Origin: RFPI01 sp964470195
Lineage (GTDB): Bacteria; Pseudomonadota; Gammaproteobacteria; Burkholderiales; Methylophilaceae
Length of the DNA stretch: 6,529 bases
Reading direction: 5' to 3'
Assembly (NCBI GenBank): GCA_964470195.1
Contig: CAYYBG010000060.1
Span: forward strand, 1 to 6,529
In this document: positions 1-5,036 of the stretch, one piece after another
How positions within the stretch are numbered: the first letter of the stretch is position 1
How the letters are laid out: every line of letters starts with the position of its first letter
Notes under the pieces: model-generated
The model's database searches: none
Told to the model about the DNA's origin: nothing
Seen by the model: the letters and a program-made list of their open reading frames with translations, nothing else
Position numbers and translations under genes: made by a program

Positions 1-368
1 TAAGTTCTCTTTTAGGATTTCATGGCGTTTTTGGCACTGCAAATTACGCAGCAAGTAAAGCTTACGTTCAGGCTTTGGGTGAGGGACTTTATTTCGAATT
101 AAGAAAACAAAATGTTGATGTTCTTACCGTAGCTCCAGGTCCTATTAATACAGGATTTGCAGCTACTGCAGGAATGCAATTCAATATGGCACTAAAGCCA
201 GAGAATGTTGCTAAACAGTCAATTCAGTCTCTAGGCAGGAAGATCACTTTACTACCAGGCTTCCTAACAAAGTTTTTATACTTTTCGTTAAGCATGCTCT
301 TTTTTAGAAATCTTAAAGTACTGATCCTAGGAACGATCATGAAAACAATGATAAAAAAGCATGGCTGA
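1..368 (+). CDS. Short-chain dehydrogenase/reductase (SDR), C-terminal part only
   Basis: This is the 3' part of an NAD(P)-dependent oxidoreductase of the classical SDR family, entering from the left edge with its first whole codon at base 3. The active site is visible. A Ser pair is encoded at 3-8, and 13 residues after the second Ser comes the YxxxK motif (YAASK, 45-59), the catalytic Ser/Tyr/Lys set. The PGPINTGF segment near 138-161 is the usual cofactor-side loop after the active site. The N-terminal Rossmann half with the TGxxxGxG motif is outside the window. The C-terminal tail (PGFLTKFLYF and onward) is hydrophobic and basic, as in SDRs that act on lipid-like substrates, but the substrate cannot be read. 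A TTG at 75 is an internal codon and not the start. The stop overlaps the next gene by 8 bp, so the two are probably co-translated. All three arginine codons after base 75 are AGA/AGG. Confidence 0.93.
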   Translation, partial: SSLLGFHGVFGTANYAASKAYVQALGEGLYFELRKQNVDVLTVAPGPINTGFAATAGMQFNMALKPENVAKQSIQSLGRKITLLPGFLTKFLYFSLSMLFFRNLKVLILGTIMKTMIKKHG

Positions 369-1638
369 TTTTAAAAAAATAACAGCGGCTGATCTAGGTG
401 ATCTTTTAGAAGCTCTCGGAGTTGATGACTATGGATTTGTAGATATAGAAAATCCTGTCATACAGGTGGATCGTGAATATATACAAGAATGCTTCCCAAA
501 AACTAAAACCTTAGTATCTATAGTCTGCCACATGAATAGAGAGCCAATTAAGTCTCTCAACAGATCTGTCTCTAATTTAGAGTTTCATCATGTAGGCACC
601 CAAATTGACGATATTGCAAGGGACTTGGTTAGTAAATTAGAAGAGCAAGGCATTAAAGCGGTCAATCCTGCAATGGCTTTCCCGATGGAACTAGAGGATT
701 TTCCGGGACGTGGCTGGGTAGTTTCTCATAAACTGGTAGCAAAAGCAGCAGGACTTGGAGAAATAGGAATCCACAGAAATTTAATTCACCCAAAATATGG
801 TAGTTTTGTCCTATTAGGTACTGTATTAATTGAAGCCGAGGTTGATCAATTATCCAAACCTATTGATTTTAATCCATGCTTTGAGTGTAAGCTGTGTGTG
901 GCAGCCTGTCCTGTGGGGGCTATAAAATCTGATGGTGATTTTGATTTCTCATCATGCTATACCCACAATTATCAGCAATTTATGGGTGGTTTTGTAAACT
1001 GGGTAGAAGATATTGCTGATAGCAAATCAGCAAAAGATTACAGAAAAAAAGTGACATACCCAGAGACGGTACTTAGATGGCAAAGCCTATCTTATAAGCC
1101 AAACTACAACGCAGCTTATTGCGTCGCTGTATGCCCTGCAGGTGATAATGTCATAGGCGAGTATTTGAATAATAAGAAACAGCACCTCAATGAGGTAGTT
1201 AAACCACTTCAGAATAAATCAGAGCAAATTTATGTGACCAAAAATTCTGATGCTGAAGCCCATGTCTTAAAAAGATTCCCCAATAAAAAAGTGCGTCTTG
1301 TCAGATCAAATGGTCGTGTAACCAATATCGAGAATTTTCTATTGGGCATTAAACTCAGCTTCCAAAGAGGGCAGTCTAAAGGCATAAATGCAACTTATCA
1401 CTTTAGTTTTACTGGAGATGAATTACATAAGGCTACCGTAAAAATTTATGCTGGTAAGTTAGTGGTACTAGAAGGTCATGTGGGTGTCCCAGATCTTAGG
1501 GTCGATGCTGACTCAAAAGCGTGGGTGAGATTTCTAAATAAAGAAATTTCAATATTTAGATGTTTGGTGCTTAGGAAAATTAAACTCAAAGGTTCTGTAA
1601 AACTACTATCTGATTTTGGAAGATGCTTTCCAGACTAG
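361..1638 (+). CDS. QueG/RdhA-like 4Fe-4S reductase fused to SCP2 lipid-binding domain
   Basis: This 425-residue protein is probably cytoplasmic, as no signal peptide or TM segment is seen. Residues about 1-165 resemble the core of epoxyqueuosine reductase (QueG) and reductive dehalogenases, notably the stretch at 129-147 (AAGLGEIGIHRN, then a PKYG turn). A ferredoxin motif follows, with C173, C176, C179 and C183-Pro. C199 and a C254-x3-C258-Pro motif come after it. Residues about 320-423 match an SCP2 sterol-carrier domain: a YHFSFTGDE strand, a VPDLRVDADSKAW motif, and an IKLKGS...GRCFP end. At 425 residues it is longer than QueG (about 350-380) because of this domain. The ATG at 361 lies inside the end of the SDR gene with no good Shine-Dalgarno, which suggests translational coupling. 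Fourteen of 18 arginine codons are AGA/AGG, unlike the genes right of the tRNA. The fold calls are fairly firm. The reaction is unknown, and calling it QueG would be wrong, since the QueG-type acidic active-site segment is not recognisable and the SCP2 fusion is foreign to that enzyme. Confidence 0.88.
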   Translation: MADFKKITAADLGDLLEALGVDDYGFVDIENPVIQVDREYIQECFPKTKTLVSIVCHMNREPIKSLNRSVSNLEFHHVGTQIDDIARDLVSKLEEQGIKAVNPAMAFPMELEDFPGRGWVVSHKLVAKAAGLGEIGIHRNLIHPKYGSFVLLGTVLIEAEVDQLSKPIDFNPCFECKLCVAACPVGAIKSDGDFDFSSCYTHNYQQFMGGFVNWVEDIADSKSAKDYRKKVTYPETVLRWQSLSYKPNYNAAYCVAVCPAGDNVIGEYLNNKKQHLNEVVKPLQNKSEQIYVTKNSDAEAHVLKRFPNKKVRLVRSNGRVTNIENFLLGIKLSFQRGQSKGINATYHFSFTGDELHKATVKIYAGKLVVLEGHVGVPDLRVDADSKAWVRFLNKEISIFRCLVLRKIKLKGSVKLLSDFGRCFPD

Positions 1639-1679
1639 ATAACACCCTGATTAAACTTTTTAATTTTGCATATGCATGA

Positions 1680-1697
1680 AGATACTTTTGAGTATCT
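1680..1697 (+). other. Small stem-loop after the Fe-S/SCP2 gene
   Basis: A 7-bp perfect stem (AGATACT / AGTATCT) closes a TTTG loop about 40 bp after the stop at 1638. No T-run follows it, so it is not a convincing intrinsic terminator. It may be an mRNA 3' stabiliser or chance. A 10-bp palindrome, TGCATATGCA, lies just before it at 1667-1676. Confidence 0.3.
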
Positions 1698-1709
1698 AAC
1701 AATCAAGTT

Positions 1710-1766
1710 TAGACTACCCCCCCCAAAAAAATAGAGTGTGGAATTTTTGTAGTCTATATGTAGTCT
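1710..1766. repeat. GTAGTCT direct and inverted repeats, possible integrase arm sites
   Basis: TGTAGTCT occurs at 1748-1755 and again at 1759-1766, 11 bp apart, about one helical turn. An inverted copy, TAGACTAC, at 1710-1717 forms an 8-bp inverted repeat with GTAGTCTA at 1749-1756. This is the only repeat cluster in the gap between the AT-rich genes and tRNA-Lys, and it starts about 60 bp beyond the tRNA 3' end. Spaced short repeats next to a tRNA 3' end are what arm-type binding sites of a tyrosine integrase or excisionase look like. That role is an inference, because no integrase gene is visible. Confidence 0.45.
1717..1731. repeat. C8A7 homopolymer tract
   Basis: Eight C (1717-1724) run directly into seven A (1725-1731) in non-coding DNA. 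The C run overlaps the last base of the inverted GTAGTCTA copy. Such tracts are prone to slippage in replication and to length errors in sequencing, so the exact count should be treated with caution. Confidence 0.9.
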
Positions 1767-1774
1767 GGAAGAAT

Positions 1775-1816
1775 AAAAAGAAAAAGCTTCTAGAAGAAAA
1801 ATCCTCTAGAAGCTTT
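1775..1816 (-). terminator. Intrinsic terminator of tRNA-Lys
   Basis: A perfect 12-bp inverted repeat (1783-1794 against 1805-1816, AAAGCTTCTAGA and its complement) has a 10-nt loop. On the minus strand it starts 9 bp after the CCA end of tRNA-Lys and is followed by a T-rich tract (TTTTT, C, TTTTT across about 1785-1775), the form of a rho-independent terminator. On the plus strand the flank is also T-rich (1818-1826), so it may also stop transcripts arriving from the Fe-S/SCP2 gene. Confidence 0.85.
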
Positions 1817-1825
1817 GATTTTATT

Positions 1826-1901
1826 TGGTGGGCTGTGCGCGATTCGAACGCGCGACCAACGGATTAAAAGTCCGCTGCTCTACCGACTGAGCTAACAGCC
1901 C
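1826..1901 (-). tRNA. tRNA-Lys (anticodon UUU)
   Basis: This is a 76-nt cloverleaf on the minus strand. The acceptor stem is GGGCTGT / ACAGCCC, the D-arm stem is GCTC / GAGC, and the anticodon stem is GCGGA / TCCGT with loop CTTTTAA. The T-arm stem is GCGCG / CGCGC with loop TTCGAAT. The discriminator is A and CCA is encoded in the gene. The anticodon TTT (complement at 1866-1868) reads AAA/AAG lysine codons. The gene has its own promoter upstream and its own terminator downstream. Its 3' end points to the AT-rich genes at the left, which makes it a candidate integration target. Confidence 0.98.
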
Positions 1902-1941
1902 CCTGACTCACACACAAACGCGTCTTCGTCGAAAGCGCGCA

Positions 1942-1970
1942 ATTATCCTGAAAAGACAACTACTCGTCAA
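1942..1970 (-). promoter_or_regulatory. Sigma70 promoter of tRNA-Lys
   Basis: On the minus strand the -35 is TTGACG (1965-1970) and the -10 is GATAAT (1942-1947), with a 17-bp spacer. A GC-rich discriminator, GCGCGC, follows the -10, as is usual for stable-RNA promoters under stringent control. The start would be near 1935, giving a leader of about 34 nt that must be trimmed from the tRNA. The -35 lies only 8 bp past the ffh stop codon. No clear terminator separates ffh from this promoter, so read-through from ffh may add to tRNA transcription. Confidence 0.82.
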
Positions 1971-1978
1971 TACTAAAA

Positions 1979-3331
1979 CTAACGCATGCCCGGAAATTTT
2001 CCCTGCATAGTACGCATCAGTTTCGCCATGCCTCCTTTAGAGAACATTTTCATCATTTTTTGGGTTTCTTCGAATTGGTTGAGCAGGCGATTTACCTCTT
2101 GTACCTGCACACCTGCACCCATAGCAATTCTGCGTTTTCTGGTTGCTTTGATTATTTCTGGCTTACGACGTTCCATTGGCGTCATAGAATTTATGATACC
2201 TTCAATCCTTTTTATCGCTTTGTCACCATCATCCGGGTTTATTTTGCCAGCTGCGCTGGTCATTTGGCTGGGCAGCTTATCCATTAGCGCCCCCATACCA
2301 CCCATTTTGCGCATTTGTACCATTTGCGCTTTAAAGTCCTCAAGATCAAAATTTTTGCCAGATTTGACCTTATCGGCCAATTTCTTGGCCTCTTCCATAT
2401 CAACATTTTTTTGCGCTTGCTCGATCAGGGAGAGTACATCCCCCATACCCAATACCCTTGAGGCCATTCGCTCTGGGTGGAATGGCTCTAGTCCGTCGAC
2501 TTTCTCACTAACACCGATGTATTTAATGGGTTTCCCCGTGATTTGCCTTACCGAGAGAGCTGCACCACCACGCGCATCACCGTCTAACTTGGTCAGCACA
2601 ATCCCAGTCAGTGGCAAGGCATCGCCAAACGCACGTGCAGTATTGACAGCATCCTGACCTAGCATGGCATCAACCACAAACAAGGTTTCGCTAGGTTGCA
2701 GCAACTGATGGAGTTGTTTAATTTCATCCATCATTTGCTGGTCTATACCTAAACGACCAGCCGTGTCGAATATCACTACATCGTAGAAGTATTTCTTGGC
2801 AAATTGCAGCGATTCTTGAGCAATCATTGCCGGTTGCTGTTGCGGATTAGAGTCATAGCAATCAACCTCTAATTGCTTAGCTAGGGTTTGTAATTGTTGT
2901 ATAGCAGCAGGACGATATATGTCAGCGCTGACTAGCAATACTTTTTTCTTTTGTTGTTTGAGCAGTTTGGCCAGTTTGCCAGAGGTGGTGGTTTTACCAG
3001 AACCCTGTAAACCTGCCATTAAGATGACGACTGGAGGGACTGCCGCCAGATTCAACCCGGCATTTTGGTCGCCCATCAACTTAGTCAGCTCTTCATGCAC
3101 TACCTGTATCACAGCTTGTCCGGGGGTCAAACTTTGTAATACCTCACGACCTTGTGCACGTTGTTTTACTTGGGAAATAAAGTCTTTCACAACAGGCAAA
3201 GCAACATCAGCCTCCAGCAAAGCCATTCTGACTTCACGCATGGCATCGGCAATATTTTCTTCACTCAGTCTGGCTTGACCACGAAGATTCTTAATGACAC
3301 CTTGTAATCGTGTGCTTAAATTTTCCAGCAT
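1979..3331 (-). CDS. ffh: Signal recognition particle GTPase Ffh (SRP54)
   Basis: Ffh binds 4.5S RNA and the signal sequences of nascent inner-membrane proteins, then docks with FtsY to deliver the ribosome to SecYEG. It acts in the cytosol and at the inner membrane. At 450 residues it is full length. Residues 1-90 are the N domain, with the conserved MREVRMALLEADVALPVV stretch (31-48). The G domain shows the P-loop GLQGSGKT (107-114), the DTAGRL motif (189-194) and the TKLDGDARGG motif (247-256). The Met-rich M domain runs from about 310, with the RNA-binding helix around RKRRIAMGAG (398-407) and the VQEVNRLLNQF segment. The usual GSG of that helix reads GAG here, a mild change. The start is supported by the family N terminus and a GAGGA Shine-Dalgarno at 3336-3340. 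It is divergent from the ccsA-like gene, and no strong promoter of its own was picked out in the 104-bp gap. Confidence 0.98.
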   Translation of the reverse strand: MLENLSTRLQGVIKNLRGQARLSEENIADAMREVRMALLEADVALPVVKDFISQVKQRAQGREVLQSLTPGQAVIQVVHEELTKLMGDQNAGLNLAAVPPVVILMAGLQGSGKTTTSGKLAKLLKQQKKKVLLVSADIYRPAAIQQLQTLAKQLEVDCYDSNPQQQPAMIAQESLQFAKKYFYDVVIFDTAGRLGIDQQMMDEIKQLHQLLQPSETLFVVDAMLGQDAVNTARAFGDALPLTGIVLTKLDGDARGGAALSVRQITGKPIKYIGVSEKVDGLEPFHPERMASRVLGMGDVLSLIEQAQKNVDMEEAKKLADKVKSGKNFDLEDFKAQMVQMRKMGGMGALMDKLPSQMTSAAGKINPDDGDKAIKRIEGIINSMTPMERRKPEIIKATRKRRIAMGAGVQVQEVNRLLNQFEETQKMMKMFSKGGMAKLMRTMQGKFPGMR

Positions 3332-3372
3332 AGTTTCCTCAGAAGTCTTATAGATTGCGGATAATCGGATGG

Positions 3373-3401
3373 TTATCTTGCTTGACGGCTCATGCTATAG
3401 T
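3373..3401 (+). promoter_or_regulatory. Probable extended -10 promoter of the ccsA-like gene
   Basis: An extended -10, TGCTATAGT (3393-3401), lies 17 bp after a weak -35, TTATCT (3373-3378). The start would be near 3408, giving a leader of about 28 nt. A TTGACG at 3382-3387 looks like a better -35 but is only 8 bp from this -10 and 22 bp from the next TATAGT (3410-3415), so neither pairing has normal spacing. The choice is therefore uncertain. Confidence 0.45.
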
Positions 3402-3435
3402 GATGCCTTTATAGTTTCCTATTTTAACCCAAATT

Positions 3436-4257
3436 ATGCATGCCCGATTGCTATTGCCCTATATCATTGTTGCCATCCTGTTTGGCGGAGTGGCGATTGA
3501 TTATTGGCTGACGATAAACCGCACCAATGACTCCCCCAGCCCAAAACGCTTGAAGTTGCATAGCCTATTCATCGCCTTGGCGGTCATCGGTCAAGCTTGG
3601 TTATTGTGGCAAGATATTTTCTCTTGGGGACTTAACTTAACAGTTGCTAACGCCAGCGCTACCATTGTTTGGCTGACGGTACTCATTTATTGCTTGTTTA
3701 ATGTGAAATATCATGTGCACAGTCTGCAGGCGTTTGTGCTTCCTCCCGCCGCTTTGATGGTATTGTTACAAGGCTGGTCTTTGCAAACACATTGGTTGCA
3801 GTATGAGCATCAATCCTTGTTCATTCTTCATATTTGCATTGCTTTCTTGGCTTATAGTCTTTTCACTTTTTCTGCATTACACGCCTTGTTGATGGCCACC
3901 GCAGAGCGCAACTTGCATTTGCGCCAAAGTGTCATCAAGCTGCCAGATTTTCCACCTTTGATGATTATGGAGAACATGCTATTCAAGATGGTGGCTGTTG
4001 GTTTTATTTTGCTGAGCGTGACGCTGATTACTGGCATGATGTTTTCTGAGCAAATCTTCCAGCAACCATTACGTTTTAATCATAAAAATGTGTTCACCAT
4101 TTTGTCATGGCTGATTTATGCCGCATTGTTGATTGGCCGAGTACGCTATGGTTGGCGCGGTCGAACTGCTATTCGTTGGACCTTGTGGGGTTTTCTATCC
4201 TTACTGTTGGCGTATCTAGGCAGCAAGTTTGTATTAGAAATCTTGTTGAATCGCTAG
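3436..4257 (+). CDS. CcsA/YpjD-family inner-membrane protein (cytochrome c assembly fold)
   Basis: This 273-residue integral membrane protein has about eight hydrophobic segments (roughly 5-26, 43-58, 68-89, 95-113, 126-152, 182-203, 219-235 and 247-266). It belongs to the family of CcsA, the haem-handling subunit of system II cytochrome c maturation, and of E. coli YpjD. Supporting features are the LHICIAFLAYSLF segment (131-143) with H132, the HKNVFTILSWLIYA segment (216-229) with H216, GWRGR (239-243), and the ending GSKFVLEILLNR. No tryptophan-rich WWD haem motif is apparent, so it is closer to the YpjD branch, whose function is poorly defined, than to a true CcsA, and I give no symbol. 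Divergent placement beside ffh is a common proteobacterial arrangement. The start has no good Shine-Dalgarno, but the next Met is residue 108, so ATG 3436 is the only reasonable choice. Its stop converges with the HAD gene across 27 bp, where I see no terminator. Confidence 0.85.
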   Translation: MHARLLLPYIIVAILFGGVAIDYWLTINRTNDSPSPKRLKLHSLFIALAVIGQAWLLWQDIFSWGLNLTVANASATIVWLTVLIYCLFNVKYHVHSLQAFVLPPAALMVLLQGWSLQTHWLQYEHQSLFILHICIAFLAYSLFTFSALHALLMATAERNLHLRQSVIKLPDFPPLMIMENMLFKMVAVGFILLSVTLITGMMFSEQIFQQPLRFNHKNVFTILSWLIYAALLIGRVRYGWRGRTAIRWTLWGFLSLLLAYLGSKFVLEILLNR

Positions 4258-4284
4258 CTCTCAATTCAAATTAATTCTACTTAT

Positions 4285-4950
4285 CTAATCCCTTAGACTA
4301 ATGATAGGCCAGCCTTGTTGTTCAGCTTCGGCTTGCAGAATAGGATCTGGATTCACAGCAACTGGATAACTGACTAGGCGCAGAAGTGGCAAATCATTGT
4401 GTGAATCACTGTAAAAATAGACTTTTTCAAAGTCAGCTAACACTTGCCCTCGGGCTGTTAACCATTCATACAAACGTGTCACTTTTCCCTCCTGAAAGCT
4501 GGGTAAACCTGCCACCTTTCCGGTAAATTTACCCTCCACTTGCTCTGGGTCAGTGCCAATAAGATTGGGGATGCCAAAGGCTTTTGCGATGGGGCCTGTG
4601 ACAAAAGAATTAGTGGCGGTGATGATTAACAACTCATCCCCGGCTGATCTGTGTTGCTCGACTAATGCGCGTGATTTTTCGGTCATCATGGGGAGCACTT
4701 TATCGCGCATATATTGTGCATGCCATTGATCAAGTTGTTGGCGAGTATGATCGTGGAGTGGTCGCAACTGAAATGCCAAAAACGCCATAATATCCAACTT
4801 ACCTGCTTTATAGTCCGCATAGAACTGATCATTGGTGGCTTGGTGTTGTTGACGATTTAACACACCAATTTCTATCAGAAACTCTCCCCACTGATAGTCA
4901 CTATCTCCGGCTAACAAGGTGTTATCTAAATCAAAAATTGCTAAATTCAA
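4285..4950 (-). CDS. HAD-IB family phosphatase (SerB-like fold)
   Basis: This is a 221-residue soluble phosphohydrolase of the haloacid dehalogenase superfamily, subclass IB. Numbered from the TTG start, motif I is DLDNT with nucleophile D7 and acid/base D9. A helical cap follows at about 12-95. Motif II is the ITATNS stretch (T111 or T113), the motif III lysine is K156 (EGKVTRL), and motif IV is DSHNDLP with D182 and D186. All catalytic residues are present. The substrate is not readable. Relatives include phosphoserine and histidinol-phosphate phosphatases, so an amino-acid link beside leuA is possible but unproven. An ATG-initiated reading at 5037 would add 29 residues, but they are encoded by the leuA terminator and AT-rich spacer, and a GGAG sits just before the TTG. 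The family N terminus is also normally at this MNLAIFDLDNT position. Expression needs read-through of the leuA terminator or a promoter in 4951-5002, where I find no convincing one. Confidence 0.9.
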   Translation of the reverse strand: MNLAIFDLDNTLLAGDSDYQWGEFLIEIGVLNRQQHQATNDQFYADYKAGKLDIMAFLAFQLRPLHDHTRQQLDQWHAQYMRDKVLPMMTEKSRALVEQHRSAGDELLIITATNSFVTGPIAKAFGIPNLIGTDPEQVEGKFTGKVAGLPSFQEGKVTRLYEWLTARGQVLADFEKVYFYSDSHNDLPLLRLVSYPVAVNPDPILQAEAEQQGWPIISLRD

Positions 4951-4955
4951 AATGA

Positions 4956-4959
4956 CTCC
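4956..4959 (-). promoter_or_regulatory. Ribosome binding site that fixes the HAD phosphatase start
   Basis: GGAG on the minus strand lies 5 nt before the TTG at 4950-4948. The ATG at 5037 has only terminator-stem and leuA coding sequence around it, so this site is the main sequence evidence for a TTG start. Confidence 0.7.
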
Positions 4960-5002
4960 ACAGGCATTTAATTGAACTGAAATATATATTGGATTGGGCT
5001 TT

Positions 5003-5031
5003 AAAAAAACGCCCTCTCGTCGAGGGCGTTT
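5003..5031 (-). terminator. Intrinsic terminator of leuA
   Basis: A 10-bp GC-rich stem (5022-5031 with 5007-5016, core ACGCCCTC) closes a 5-nt loop and runs into seven T on the minus strand (5009-5003). It begins 6 bp after the leuA stop at 5037. It is one of the clearest signals in the window and marks the end of the leuA transcript before the HAD gene. Confidence 0.95.
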
Positions 5032-5036
5032 AGTCA

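Noticed and set aside
75..77. TTG as the start of a short separate gene
   Set aside because: The frame continues upstream to the window edge and encodes the SDR Ser and YAASK active site, so this TTG is an internal Leu codon.
361..1638. Calling the Fe-S/SCP2 protein epoxyqueuosine reductase (queG)
   Set aside because: The cluster motif and AGLG core are shared, but the QueG VDTGPxxER-like active-site segment is not seen, one cluster Cys is missing, and the SCP2 domain is foreign to QueG.
1639..1825. An integrase gene or CRISPR array in the gap next to the tRNA
   Set aside because: There is no open frame of useful length and no regular repeat-spacer structure, only the short GTAGTCT repeats, hairpins and the terminator.
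1..1825. A second copy of the tRNA-Lys 3' end as the far attachment site
   Set aside because: I found no repeat of the T-arm/acceptor sequence to the left within the window, so any partner site lies outside it.
1986..2657. A 223-codon open frame on the plus strand
   Set aside because: It is antisense to ffh, whose own motifs and length are beyond doubt. The translation is low-complexity Ser/Ile/Leu/Pro with no family motif.
3382..3401. TTGACG with TATAGT as a standard sigma70 promoter
   Set aside because: The spacer is only 8 bp. An extended -10 using the same TATAGT is more plausible.
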